Assembly: GCA_002311345.1 (NCBI GenBank)
Contig: DCAA01000026.1
Coordinates: 48,111-104,503 of the forward strand
Direction of reading: 5' to 3'
Source of the DNA: Planctomycetes bacterium UBA1146
Lineage (GTDB): Bacteria; Planctomycetota; UBA8108; UBA1146
DNA: 56,393 bases
Position numbers and translations under genes: made by a program. Below the pieces are notes generated by a model that did not search any database, was not told the DNA's origin, and saw only the letters and a list, made by a program, of their open reading frames with translations. Position 1 is the stretch's first letter, and every line of letters begins with the position of its first letter. This document shows, piece after piece, positions 26,465 through 35,746 of the stretch.

Positions 26465-27961
26465 TCAGCTGCCAGTACGCTCTTCGTGCCTCGATCCGTT
26501 GTAGCCGAAGATCTTGGTCTTTCCGTCGATGATCGTCTCCAGATGCACCGGTCGACCCCATATTTTCTCCAGGTTTTCCAGCACCCTTCGAGCGTAATCC
26601 ATCCTCAATGAAGTCCCGGACCAGTCGTGCTTCAGCAGTAATTCTCCCCTGTTGCCATAATTTCCGCTCTCGACGTATATGCGCGGTCGACCACAATTCG
26701 ACAATTGTTCGAGAAGTTGATTCTTGATCTCAGGAAAACCCCTGCCATCGAGAACATACTGACCCTGTTGTCGATCAAACTTGTAAGTGAACATCTTGTG
26801 CTGCTCGCAGAACTCCTCGGTAAGGAACTCGTCGATGAACGTGATGTCGTTGTGAGTCCTGCGGACCTCGAAAATCTTTTCCAGACCCCGACCTTCAGCG
26901 TTGTCCCAGTCAGTGCGACCGTGTGCATCCTGGCATGAATCCCACTCGGACCCATGTCGGCCTGAATTCCATCGTGCCTGGATATCCCGGTACATTTCGA
27001 TACCAAGTTTGTATGGATTCAACATCCCCGGATTGGAACCGAGCGTCCCCGAATGATGATCCGCGTAGTCGATCAACTCTGAAGAATCGAGGATCTTCGT
27101 GGTCATCATTTTCGAGTGCCAGAAGGAAGCCCAACCTTCGTTCATGATCTTGGTCATTCCCTGGGGCGCGAAGTAATAGGCTTCCTCGCGAATGATAGAA
27201 AGCACATTTCTTTGCCAGCTCTTCAACTGACCATGATGGATAAGGAAATGAAGAACATCTCTTTGCGGTTCTGATGGAAAATTGTCAATTTCTTCTATCT
27301 TGTTGAGAATCTCTTTCTTTTCTCTGACCTGGACTGCTGGTGGATTCACGAACTCTTCCATGTAGGGCTTCACGCTGGACCGCGTACCTATTTCATCTAT
27401 GCGTTCCTGGTCCTTGACCTCTTCACTCGTGTGCTCACCACCTGAGAAGTATGGAGAGTACATATCGATGAGGTTTTCGATCGAAAGACACAGGTCAATG
27501 AACTCCTCGACCACTTCCAGACCATGCTCATCGATATGGCGACGAATTTTGACAGCGTGATTCGATATCGTATCGACCATCTTTCGATTGGTGTGAGAGA
27601 ACCAGCAGTTGTTCTTGAAGAAGTCGCTATGCCCATAGACGTGCGCCATCACAAGTTTTTGATCCACCAGTGGATTGCAGCGCATCAGATACGCATAACA
27701 AGGATCATTATTGATCACTAGTTCGTAGATCTTCGAAAGCCCGTACGAATATTGCTTCTGTAGCCCCTCGAACTGCATTCCCCAGCGCCAGTGGGGATAA
27801 CGATTCGGAAATCCTCCATAGGCTGCAACCATGTTCATCTCGTCATAGTCAACGAGTTCGTAGATCACTTCGAAGAAATCGAGAGAAGCGTCCAGGGCGT
27901 ACTGCCGGATGGTACGTCTCCACTCCTCTATTTCTGGCGTGAGTAGATGGTCGTCCATCAT
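26465..27961 (-). CDS. spoVR: SpoVR/YcgB family protein
   Basis: 498 aa protein of the SpoVR family, a stress or stationary-phase partner of PrkA and YeaH; biochemical role not established. The ATGATG start follows AAGGGG one nt after the yeaH stop. Recognisable stretches are FEVIYELVDYDEMNMVAAYG, FPNRYPHWRWGMQFE, YAYLMRCN, VMAHVYGHSDFFKNN, NEGWASFWHSKMM, NPYKLGIEMYRDI and FIDEFLTEEFCEQ. The several His in the VYGH and NEGWASFWH segments look metal-binding. Third gene of the prkA-yeaH-spoVR operon; 180 nt separate it from icmF. Bacillus SpoVR is linked to spore cortex, but no sporulation is implied here. Confidence 0.94.
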   Translation of the reverse strand: MMDDHLLTPEIEEWRRTIRQYALDASLDFFEVIYELVDYDEMNMVAAYGGFPNRYPHWRWGMQFEGLQKQYSYGLSKIYELVINNDPCYAYLMRCNPLVDQKLVMAHVYGHSDFFKNNCWFSHTNRKMVDTISNHAVKIRRHIDEHGLEVVEEFIDLCLSIENLIDMYSPYFSGGEHTSEEVKDQERIDEIGTRSSVKPYMEEFVNPPAVQVREKKEILNKIEEIDNFPSEPQRDVLHFLIHHGQLKSWQRNVLSIIREEAYYFAPQGMTKIMNEGWASFWHSKMMTTKILDSSELIDYADHHSGTLGSNPGMLNPYKLGIEMYRDIQARWNSGRHGSEWDSCQDAHGRTDWDNAEGRGLEKIFEVRRTHNDITFIDEFLTEEFCEQHKMFTYKFDRQQGQYVLDGRGFPEIKNQLLEQLSNCGRPRIYVESGNYGNRGELLLKHDWSGTSLRMDYARRVLENLEKIWGRPVHLETIIDGKTKIFGYNGSRHEERTGS

Positions 27962-27962
27962 C

Positions 27963-29063
27963 TCAGCACCCCTTGCCCAGGAAGGTCTTTATCGAAGGGA
28001 GAATCTCATCCCTGGAGTTGATCTCCGAGAGAAGAACCTTCTCGTCGGTACCGAATGCTTCACGCAAGTCCTTGATGAACTGGCCACTACCGTAGGCGCT
28101 CTTCACCTGGCCGTAGCAAAAGACATTGCTGAAAGGTATCAGTGTCTCTCTCAAGAGTTCCAGGCACTGAGCGGTATCATCTCCACCCCAGTTATCTCCA
28201 TCCGAGAAGTGGAACGGGTAGATATTCCACTCCGAGGGAGAGAATTCCTTCAGGATCAGTTCCTTGGCAAGGTTGTAGGCACTGGAGATCTTCGTTCCAC
28301 CGGATTCCCGGACGTGGAAGAAGGTATGCGAATCCACCAACTTCGCCTGAGCGTCATGGATGATGTATCTGGTCTCCAGGTTCTCGTACTGGCTCTTGAG
28401 CCAGGTGTCGATCCAGAAGGATTCGATTCTGACGATGTCTTTCTGTTCATTCCCCATCGAACCCGAGACGTCCATCATGTATACGATCAGCGCATTTGAC
28501 TGGGGAAGTGACTTGGTATTCCAGGACCGGTATCTGCGATCCTCCCGGACCGGAACAATACATGGATTTTCAGCGTCATAGATTCCTGAAGCAATCTGTC
28601 TGCGGAGCGCATTCTTGAAGGTACGTCTGAAGTGTCGAAGGGAATCTGGGCCAGTGCGATTGATCCCCGTGTAGCATTGTTTCTCGACCTGAATCGAATC
28701 ACTACCGCGAGGCTCTATCCGGGGCAATTCCAGTTCTTCACCGAGGATGTCTGCGAGTTCATCGATGGTGACATCCACCTCTAGAATATGCTCGCCCGGT
28801 TGATCTCCCGCTTGCGGTCCAGGAGGTGCCTGCTCTCCACCGAGCGGCTTGCCTTCTTCACCTGAACCCTGCCCCACTCCGCCCTGATCGGTGTGGCCAA
28901 ACCTGAAATCGGGGATATCGATCTGCGGAAGTGGAACACTGACGAGGTTCTTTCCCTTGCGGGCGAGTATTTCACCCTGGGAAACATACTGCTTCAGGTT
29001 CTCCCGGATCTTACCGCGAACAATCTTGCGGAACCGGTTGGCATCGGGGTCAATCTTGCGCAC
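27963..29063 (-). CDS. yeaH: YeaH/DUF444 family protein
   Basis: 366 aa, GTG start at 29063 with GGAAGG at correct spacing; the longer open frame into prkA has no such site. The N-terminal part is a charged, Gly/Gln-rich linker (about residues 40-90). The C-terminal half contains a von Willebrand A-like MIDAS pattern (YMMDVSGSMGNEQKD, then GGTKISSAYN and FSDGDNWGGDD). Partner of PrkA in the YeaG-YeaH system of enterobacteria, active in nutrient stress. One nt gap to spoVR. Confidence 0.93.
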   Translation of the reverse strand: MRKIDPDANRFRKIVRGKIRENLKQYVSQGEILARKGKNLVSVPLPQIDIPDFRFGHTDQGGVGQGSGEEGKPLGGEQAPPGPQAGDQPGEHILEVDVTIDELADILGEELELPRIEPRGSDSIQVEKQCYTGINRTGPDSLRHFRRTFKNALRRQIASGIYDAENPCIVPVREDRRYRSWNTKSLPQSNALIVYMMDVSGSMGNEQKDIVRIESFWIDTWLKSQYENLETRYIIHDAQAKLVDSHTFFHVRESGGTKISSAYNLAKELILKEFSPSEWNIYPFHFSDGDNWGGDDTAQCLELLRETLIPFSNVFCYGQVKSAYGSGQFIKDLREAFGTDEKVLLSEINSRDEILPSIKTFLGKGC

Positions 29064-29082
29064 GGCTATGACCTTCCGATAC

Positions 29083-31119
29083 TTATTCTTGGGCCTTGGA
29101 GTCACCGCGTGCAAAGATGCTCGCAACATAGTTCAGTACGTCCGTGGCACTGTCCTCGTTGTATCCGTACTGCTCGATGAGTCGTGTCTTAACGACATCG
29201 ATCTTTGCCTGTGCATCCTTGTCCACGACATCCGAGACCAGGGAAGTCAGTTTGATGGTGTCCTTCTTGTCCTCGAAGAGCTTCATCTCCAGAGCCTTCT
29301 TGAGACGAGCATTGGTCGTGTAATCAAACTGCTTGTGGTCTACAGCCAGTGCCCCGATGTAATTCATGATCTCCCTGCGGAAGTCGTCCTTCCGGCTATC
29401 GGGAATATCAATCTTCTCTTCGATGGCACGGAGCAATCTTTCGTCCGGGTCCTCGTACTGACCAGTGTATGGATTGCGTACTTTCTCACGTTGCGTGTAT
29501 GCCTTGACGTTATCGATGTAGTTGGAACACAACTTCTGGATGGCCTCCTCGTCGGCACTGATCGCTCGCTGGACCTCGTTCTTGACGATGTCCTCGTACT
29601 CGGACTTGACCACCGAAAGCAACTCACGGTACTGCGTTCGAACTTCCTCACTCGAGATCAGGCTGTGGTTCTTGAGTCCTTCATCAATCTCGTTGAGGAC
29701 CATGAATGGGTTCACATAGGGGTAATCTGAAACAAGCGAGTTCGAGATCTTATCCTGGATGTAGCGAGGTGAAATTCCCTCGAGGCCTTCACGCACCGCT
29801 TCGTCTCTGAGTTCTTTGACGTTTTCCTCGGTGAATCCAGACAGGCTCTTGCCATCGTAGAGCCTCATCTTCTGCGCGATCGAGATCTGGGCATTTTTGG
29901 GCTCCTCGAGACGGGTCAATACCGCCCACATTGCACAGACTTCGAGAGTATGAGGTGCCACGTGTTTCTTAATCACGTCCTGACAGTAATCCTTGCGATA
30001 GATCCGCACTTCATCCTGCAGAGTTGTGTTGTAAGGAATGTCGATTTTCACGGTCCGGTCACGGAAGGCTTCCATCAATTCGTTGTTCTGTAACTTCCTG
30101 TATTCCGGTTCGTTTGTGTGGCCGATGATCACCTCATCGATGGATGTCTGTGCGAAGCGCTTCGGCTTGATGAGATGTTCTTGACTGGCTCCGAGCAGAT
30201 CGTAGAGGAACGCAACATCCAGTTTGAGAACCTCTATGAACTCGATGATTCCACGGTTTGCTACGTTGAATTCTCCATCGAAATTGAACGCCCTGGGATC
30301 GGATTCCGAACCGTATTCGGCAATCTTGCGGTAATTGATGTCACCGGTAAGTTCTGTCGAATCCTGGTTCTTCTCATCCTTGGGCTGGAAGGTACCGATG
30401 CCGACTCGATCTTCTTCACTCATGACGAGACGATGTACGCGCACATGGTCCATCACCTTGTGCCAATCACCATCGTACTTCTGCATGTAATAGTTGTAGT
30501 ACCAACGGCTGAAAGGACAGACGCCTCCACGGAAACTGAGCGGGTATTTCGCTTTTCCTGTCGATTGGATGTTCTCGAGCAGCTCAGGACGGGACTCGTC
30601 CGGGACAAGGTACAGCGGATCTTCATTCATCGGAGAATCAACCCACTCGCCGTTCTCATCTTCCCACTGAAACGTGTAGAGGGCACCTTCTGGAACTCTG
30701 GAGTACCTCTCCATCCCCTTCTTCAACAGGTTGACGATGGTGCTCTTTGCCGAACCGACCGGTCCGTGGAGCAAAAGAACACGTCTTTCGGTGCCAAGAC
30801 AATGAGCGGCAGACTTGAAGAAACTGACCAGTTGCTGAAGCGGCAGGTCGAGTCCGAAAACTGCGTTCTTTCCATCTTGATCAGGATCATCGAAAAAGTT
30901 CCAGTGAACGCAATCACGTGAGGTCAACTGGCTAGAAGATTCGCTCCCCTTGGAAACGATCATGTCATGAACTCGCTGGAACGAAGTCCGAAGCACATCC
31001 GGATTCTCGTAGGCGAGTTGCAGGTAATCGTGGAAACTCCCGGTCCATTTCAGTTCCCGGTAGCGGTCCGTTTCGAGATTCTTCGAGATCAACTCGAAGA
31101 GATTGATGTGTTGATGCAT
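29083..31119 (-). CDS. prkA: PrkA serine protein kinase / AAA+ ATPase
   Basis: 678 aa cytoplasmic kinase/ATPase of the PrkA (YeaG) family. ATG at 31119 after GGAGG. The AAA core has Walker A HGPVGSAKST, with KYPLSFRGGVCPFSRWYYNYY, DEVIIGHTNEPEYRK and NRGIIEFIEVLK; the C-terminal kinase-like domain includes KIDIPYNTTLQDEVRIYRKDY and NPYTGQYEDPDERLLRAIE. First gene of prkA-yeaH-spoVR. Its 5' region holds a long perfect inverted repeat (31147-31198). Role: general stress or starvation signalling; AAA+ protease-like activity is reported for Bacillus PrkA. Confidence 0.95.
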   Translation of the reverse strand: MHQHINLFELISKNLETDRYRELKWTGSFHDYLQLAYENPDVLRTSFQRVHDMIVSKGSESSSQLTSRDCVHWNFFDDPDQDGKNAVFGLDLPLQQLVSFFKSAAHCLGTERRVLLLHGPVGSAKSTIVNLLKKGMERYSRVPEGALYTFQWEDENGEWVDSPMNEDPLYLVPDESRPELLENIQSTGKAKYPLSFRGGVCPFSRWYYNYYMQKYDGDWHKVMDHVRVHRLVMSEEDRVGIGTFQPKDEKNQDSTELTGDINYRKIAEYGSESDPRAFNFDGEFNVANRGIIEFIEVLKLDVAFLYDLLGASQEHLIKPKRFAQTSIDEVIIGHTNEPEYRKLQNNELMEAFRDRTVKIDIPYNTTLQDEVRIYRKDYCQDVIKKHVAPHTLEVCAMWAVLTRLEEPKNAQISIAQKMRLYDGKSLSGFTEENVKELRDEAVREGLEGISPRYIQDKISNSLVSDYPYVNPFMVLNEIDEGLKNHSLISSEEVRTQYRELLSVVKSEYEDIVKNEVQRAISADEEAIQKLCSNYIDNVKAYTQREKVRNPYTGQYEDPDERLLRAIEEKIDIPDSRKDDFRREIMNYIGALAVDHKQFDYTTNARLKKALEMKLFEDKKDTIKLTSLVSDVVDKDAQAKIDVVKTRLIEQYGYNEDSATDVLNYVASIFARGDSKAQE

Positions 31120-31146
31120 TCGATCCTCCACCCAACTTCTTATGTT

Positions 31147-31198
31147 CTTTTCGGTTGATGCCGCGCGAGTCTTTAGCAAAGAAATACCAACCGAAAAG
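31147..31198. promoter_or_regulatory. Perfect 11-bp inverted repeat upstream of prkA
   Basis: CTTTTCGGTTG (31147-31157) and CAACCGAAAAG (31188-31198), 30-nt spacer, lying 28-79 nt before the prkA start. Arms this long and exact are unlikely by chance. The spacer equals about three helical turns, suiting paired operator half-sites, or a leader stem. Confidence 0.6.
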
Positions 31199-31330
31199 TG
31201 CACCACGAATGGACAGCGGGTCTGACAGGGTCCCCCATCACTCCCAATTCCCACATTTTAGGAAGGACGGCGCCAGAGAAGGCTTCCTGCAACACTGACG
31301 ATAGAAACGGATAGAAGGTTCCCCCGATGA

Positions 31331-31365
31331 GAAGCGGCGCAGGCCGCTAGGGCCTGCGCCGTCTC
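31331..31365 (-). terminator. Terminator of dnaK
   Basis: GGCGCAGGCC (31336-31345), five-nt loop, GGCCTGCGCC (31351-31360), extended by one further G-C pair, 31 nt after the dnaK stop. The tail on the minus strand (CTTCTCATC) is only moderately T-rich. Confidence 0.75.
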
Positions 31366-31395
31366 ACAATCCAGGTTCCGAATAAATCGGAGCGG

Positions 31396-33333
31396 TCAGT
31401 CCTTCACCTTGAAATCAGCATCCACGATCGGCTCTTCCCCGGATGCTTCAGATCCAGCAGAGGCCGCGGAATCGTCACCACCGTTCGATGGGGGCGGATC
31501 CCCTTCAGCAGCACCCTGCTGGGAAGCCTGCTCGTAGATCCTGCGGGCCAGATCATGAGAAGCCTCGTTCAGAGAGTCGATCGCTGCCCGGATCGACTCC
31601 TGAGTCGCCTCAGGTGCATCCTTGATCTTCTTGAGACCGGCGAGGGCACTCTCGATCTTCTCGAGTTCACCCTCTTCCATCTTGTCGGAGTGCTCCTTGA
31701 GACTCGACTCGGTGGCATAACAGGCCTGATCGGCTTCATTTCTAACCTCGACCAGTTCGCGGGCCACCTTGTCCTCCTCAGCAAACCGCTCCGCTTCCTG
31801 ACGCATCTTCTCGACCTCTCCCTCGCTGAGACCGGAAGAAGACTGGATCTTGATGGTCTGCTCCTTGCCGGTTCCCAGATCCTTGGCACTGACTTCAAGG
31901 ATTCCGTTTGCATCGATGTCGAAGGAGACCTCGATCTGCGGAACACCCCTGGGAGCTGCAGGAATTCCGTCGAGTTGGAACTTGCCGAGGGTTCGATTAT
32001 CTCGCGCCATCTCCCTCTCACCCTGGAGGACATGGATGTCCACAGCAGGCTGATTGTCTGCAGCGGTCGAGAAGACCTGCTTTTTCTGGTGCGGGATGGT
32101 CGTGTTGCGCTCGATGAGTTTGGTGGTCACTCCACCGAGAGTCTCGATCCCCAGAGAGAGAGGAGTGACATCAAGTAGCAGAACTTCGCTGAGTTTTTCG
32201 TCACCGGCGAGGATTCCACCCTGGATGGCAGCCCCTATCGCCACCACTTCGTCCGGATTCACCGAGCGATTGGGTTCCTTGCCGAAGATCTTGATGACCA
32301 TATCCTGGATGGCGGGCATCCGGGTCGAGCCTCCCACCAGGATCACTGTATCGACCTGGTTCGGAGTCAGATCCGCATCGGAGAGCGCCAACTCACAGGG
32401 GCGACGAGTACTCTCCACGAGCGACTGAATCTTCTGTTCGAATGTCGCACGGGTGATGGACATCTGGAGGTGTTTGGGGCCACTTGCATCGGCAGTGATG
32501 AAGGGCAAGTTCACCTCCGTCTCCGAACGGCTGGAGAGCTCGCACTTTGCCTTCTCGGCCGCTTCCTTCAGACGCTGAAGTGCCATCAGGTCCTGCCGGA
32601 GATCGATCCCCTGGTCCTTCTGGAACATCTCAGCGATGTACTCGATGAGAACATTGTCGAAGTCATCTCCGCCAAGCTGGGTATCTCCGTTGGTAGAAAG
32701 AACCTTGAAGATGCCCTCATCGACCTCGAGGATCGAAACATCGAATGTTCCTCCCCCAAGATCGTAGATAACGATCTTCTCGCTGCCTTTCTTGTCGAGT
32801 CCATATCCCAGAGCAGCGGCAGTGGGTTCATTGATGATGCGCTTGACGTCGAGACCCGCAATGCGCCCTGCATCTTTGGTCGCCTGACGCTGGCTATCGT
32901 TGAAATACGCAGGAACGGTGATGACAGCATCGGTGACAGTCTCTCCAAGATATTCTTCAGCAGTGCTCCTGAGCTCCTGCAGGATCAGTGCAGAGATCTC
33001 CGGAGGAGTGTATTCCTTGTTCTGAAGCTTCACCTTGACCAGATCTTCAGGTCCTCCGATGATCTCGTAGGGGATCAGGTTCTCTTCATTAACGAGTTCC
33101 TCGTGACGTCGCCCCATGAATCGTTTGATGGAGAAGATGGTGTTCTCTGGATTGGTGACCGCCTGCCGTTTCGCGGTCTGACCGACGAGACGATCTCCCG
33201 AGTCGGTGAAAGCGACCACCGAAGGGGTCACCCTGTTTCCATCGCGATTCGGAATGACGGTGGGTTCTCCACCCTCCATCACCGCAACCACGGAGTTGGT
33301 CGTCCCCAGGTCAATTCCAATGATCTTGCTCAT
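31396..33333 (-). CDS. dnaK: Chaperone DnaK (Hsp70)
   Basis: 645 aa ATP-dependent chaperone. ATG at 33333 after GGGAGAA; MSKIIGIDLGTTNSVVAVME is the canonical start. Nucleotide-binding motifs are VITVPAYFNDSQRQATKDAG, IYDLGGGTFDVSIL and VILVGGSTRMPAIQ; the substrate-binding domain starts near LLLDVTPLSLGIETLGG. It ends with a Gly/Ser/acidic tail and VDADFKVKD. Neither grpE nor dnaJ is adjacent, and no CIRCE repeat is visible upstream, so its heat-shock control differs from the HrcA type. Planctomycete genomes often carry several dnaK copies, so this may not be the only one. Confidence 0.97.
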   Translation of the reverse strand: MSKIIGIDLGTTNSVVAVMEGGEPTVIPNRDGNRVTPSVVAFTDSGDRLVGQTAKRQAVTNPENTIFSIKRFMGRRHEELVNEENLIPYEIIGGPEDLVKVKLQNKEYTPPEISALILQELRSTAEEYLGETVTDAVITVPAYFNDSQRQATKDAGRIAGLDVKRIINEPTAAALGYGLDKKGSEKIVIYDLGGGTFDVSILEVDEGIFKVLSTNGDTQLGGDDFDNVLIEYIAEMFQKDQGIDLRQDLMALQRLKEAAEKAKCELSSRSETEVNLPFITADASGPKHLQMSITRATFEQKIQSLVESTRRPCELALSDADLTPNQVDTVILVGGSTRMPAIQDMVIKIFGKEPNRSVNPDEVVAIGAAIQGGILAGDEKLSEVLLLDVTPLSLGIETLGGVTTKLIERNTTIPHQKKQVFSTAADNQPAVDIHVLQGEREMARDNRTLGKFQLDGIPAAPRGVPQIEVSFDIDANGILEVSAKDLGTGKEQTIKIQSSSGLSEGEVEKMRQEAERFAEEDKVARELVEVRNEADQACYATESSLKEHSDKMEEGELEKIESALAGLKKIKDAPEATQESIRAAIDSLNEASHDLARRIYEQASQQGAAEGDPPPSNGGDDSAASAGSEASGEEPIVDADFKVKD

Positions 33334-33563
33334 ATTCAGTTCTCCCTTCTCAAATCTCCCCGGGAGTTCCACCGGGTTGGAGTCCGGTCGTTCCCGAGGA
33401 TCTGCAGAAGAAATCGCAAACCCCGTTCCAATCAGGGCCGACCTGACCCCTGGATGTCGCAATTATGGCAGGAAATGGGAATATTCGCCCCTTTTCTCGA
33501 TGTTACCCCGAGGTCCCGACTGCCAGGATGGCGCCCAATCCTCGAATTCACCACAATTTCTGC

Positions 33564-34985
33564 CTATTTGGCAGCGCTTTCTTCCCCCTCAGTGCGAAGA
33601 TCATATTCCCCGATTTTTCGATACAGGGTCCTTTCCCCGATTCCCAGGGACTCTGCCGCCTTGCGCCGGTTGCCATCGACAAACTCCAGGGTGGCGCGAA
33701 TCAGTTCTCGCTCCATCTCCTGGATGGTGGTTCCGACCGGCAAACTGCGGCTCGAATCGAACGGTTGGTGCGGGCGGATATGGCCCGGTAGATCATCGAC
33801 ATCGAGCACCTGCTCCCGGGAGGTGACCACCATGTTCTCGATGGCATTCTTCAACTCGCGGACATTGCCAGGCCAGGAATATGCGGTCAGGACCCGCAGT
33901 GCTTCGCGAGAGATCCCCTCGAAGATCTTGTCATGAATCCGGGAATAATCCTCGAGAAAGTGATTCACAAGCAATGGTATATCCACGGTACGGTCTCGCA
34001 GGGGTGGGATCTCGATGGTAACTACATTGATGCGGTAGAAGAGGTCCTCGCGGAACTGCTCCTCTTCGATTCTTTTCCTGAGATCTCTGTGGGTAGCACA
34101 GATCAGACGCACGTTGATCGGAACAGGATCGTTTGATCCCATTCGAACCACTTCCCCTTCTTCAAGAACACGCAGCAACTTGACCTGGACCGTGGTCGTG
34201 ATATCACCCACCTCATCGAGAAATAGAGTCCCATCGTTGGCATGTTCGAAACGCCCTTTCCTGAGAGAAGAGGCTCCCGTGAATGCACCTCGCTCATGCC
34301 CGAACAGTTCGCTTTCAAGGACTCCCTCGCCAAGAGCCGCGCAATTGAGGGGAACAAAGACGTTTCCTTTCCTCCTGCTGTTGGCGTGAATCGCTTTGGC
34401 GATCAATTCCTTTCCGGTACCGCTCTCTCCGAGGATCAAGATCGAAGCATCGGTAGGGGCCACCTGCTTCAATTTCTGGACGATGGCATGCATCACATGA
34501 CTGGAGCCGATGATTCCCTCGAAGCCGAACCGATCATCGATCGTTCTCTCCAGTTGGTCGGCACGTCTTCTCAGTGCAGCCCCCTCGAGCGCACGCTCGA
34601 CCCGGATCCGTAGCCCGGTCAGATCCACAGGCTTCCGCAGGTAATCGACTGCCCCCAGTTGCATCGCCTCGACAGCGGTTTCGACGGTTCCATAGCCGGT
34701 AACAACGACCACTGCGATGAAGGGATCAATCGATTGTGCTTCTCGGATCAGGTCGAGACCGTCCCTGTCCCCCAGCACCAGATCGGTGATGACGATGTCC
34801 ACTCCCTCTTCGCGGAGTCGTTCCTTGGCCCCATCCACCGAGGTCGCAACGATGCACTCGTGCCCGACCGAGACGAGCGCTTCTGCCAGCAGTTCAGCGT
34901 GGGCTGCCTGGTCATCGACAACGAGAATCCGAGCAGTATGCTTTTCCCGATCGGCAGATTCAGCTGTTCTCGCCTGATCGCTCAT
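33564..34985 (-). CDS. NtrC-type sigma-54-dependent response regulator
   Basis: 473 aa transcription activator. The receiver domain (about 15-130) has acidic VVDDQ, the phospho-Asp in IVITDLVLGD and the Lys in YLRKPVDL. The AAA+ domain (about 150-385) has GESGTGKELIA, the sigma-54 contact loop GAFTGA and TLFLDEVGDI. The C-terminal Fis-type HTH is NRRKAAESLGIGERTLYRKI. The start (GTG 34988 or ATG 34985) overlaps the histidine kinase stop, so the pair is translationally coupled. I found no convincing -24/-12 promoter in the window, so its targets are not visible here. Confidence 0.95.
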   Translation of the reverse strand: MSDQARTAESADREKHTARILVVDDQAAHAELLAEALVSVGHECIVATSVDGAKERLREEGVDIVITDLVLGDRDGLDLIREAQSIDPFIAVVVVTGYGTVETAVEAMQLGAVDYLRKPVDLTGLRIRVERALEGAALRRRADQLERTIDDRFGFEGIIGSSHVMHAIVQKLKQVAPTDASILILGESGTGKELIAKAIHANSRRKGNVFVPLNCAALGEGVLESELFGHERGAFTGASSLRKGRFEHANDGTLFLDEVGDITTTVQVKLLRVLEEGEVVRMGSNDPVPINVRLICATHRDLRKRIEEEQFREDLFYRINVVTIEIPPLRDRTVDIPLLVNHFLEDYSRIHDKIFEGISREALRVLTAYSWPGNVRELKNAIENMVVTSREQVLDVDDLPGHIRPHQPFDSSRSLPVGTTIQEMERELIRATLEFVDGNRRKAAESLGIGERTLYRKIGEYDLRTEGEESAAK

Positions 34986-35746
34986 CACGCTGATCCTTCC
35001 GCCGGAAGAACGATGGAGAAGCGGCTACCCTGCCCCTGTTCGCTCTCGACCAGGATCGTACCTCCATGGAGACGGATGATCCTCAAAGTCGTAGGAAGTC
35101 CCAGGCCTGTCCCTCCCTCCGTGGTCGACACATAGGGTCTGAAAATCCTCGGAAGCGTTTCCTCAGCGATTCCGACGCCAGTATCGGTAATCTCGATCAC
35201 CACCGCACTCCCACCCCTGTAAGTGGAATCGAGCACCCGGATGAACAGTTCTCCCCCCTCGCTCATGGCGGAACATCCATTGAGGATCAGGTTCAGGACT
35301 GCCTGATGCAGAAGAGACTCATCTCCCGCAACTCGAGGCACTTCCATCGGCTGGAAGAGTACGTTGACTCCTTCCAGTTCGATAGCCTCTCGATTCCTGG
35401 AGATGACATCTTCCACAAGCCTCGAGACATCTACCGAATCCCTGTGCATCTGCTGCGGACGCGTCAGTTGTAGGAACGAAGATACGATTCTTTCGATCCG
35501 CTGGATCTCCGACCTCATCGTTTTGAGACGGCGATGGGTTCTGTGATCACGAGGACTCTCCGGATCTCCCAGTTCTTCGAGCAGTAACTGGGATGAAATG
35601 TTCAAGGTGGAGAGGGGATTCTTCACCTCATGAACGAGCATGCCCGCGAGACTTGCGACATCCTGCTCCCAGTTGCCTAGTTGGCTGGCATCGAAGGCCT
35701 TCACCGCGGTGCGGCTACCCTTCCGCTTCGTCCTCCGCACCGCCAT
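34985..35746 (-). CDS. Soluble NtrB-like sensor histidine kinase
   Basis: 253 aa. H-box SLAGMLVHEVKNPLS carries the phospho-accepting His at about 39; the N-box (HQAVLNLILNGCSA), G1 (DTGVGI), F and G2 (GGTGLGLP) motifs follow. There is no transmembrane segment, PAS or GAF domain: only about 30 residues precede the kinase core. The ATG at 35746 overlaps the preceding lipoprotein gene by 32 nt; a GTG at 35704 is an alternative that would leave even less sensor. Cognate partner of the overlapping NtrC-type regulator. The signal must come through a partner protein. Confidence 0.9.
   Translation of the reverse strand: MAVRRTKRKGSRTAVKAFDASQLGNWEQDVASLAGMLVHEVKNPLSTLNISSQLLLEELGDPESPRDHRTHRRLKTMRSEIQRIERIVSSFLQLTRPQQMHRDSVDVSRLVEDVISRNREAIELEGVNVLFQPMEVPRVAGDESLLHQAVLNLILNGCSAMSEGGELFIRVLDSTYRGGSAVVIEITDTGVGIAEETLPRIFRPYVSTTEGGTGLGLPTTLRIIRLHGGTILVESEQGQGSRFSIVLPAEGSA

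Noticed and set aside
33334..33563. Possible CIRCE element upstream of dnaK
   Set aside because: No TTAGCACTC-N9-GAGTGCTAA or near match is visible.
33564..33590. Short hairpin at the end of the NtrC gene (CTGCC-AAATA-GGCAG)
   Set aside because: Five-bp stem that includes the stop codon and no T tract; too weak to call a terminator.
32470..33936. 488-codon open frame opposite dnaK and its upstream region
   Set aside because: DnaK is unmistakable on the other strand; the antisense frame has no family features and crosses into the NtrC gene.
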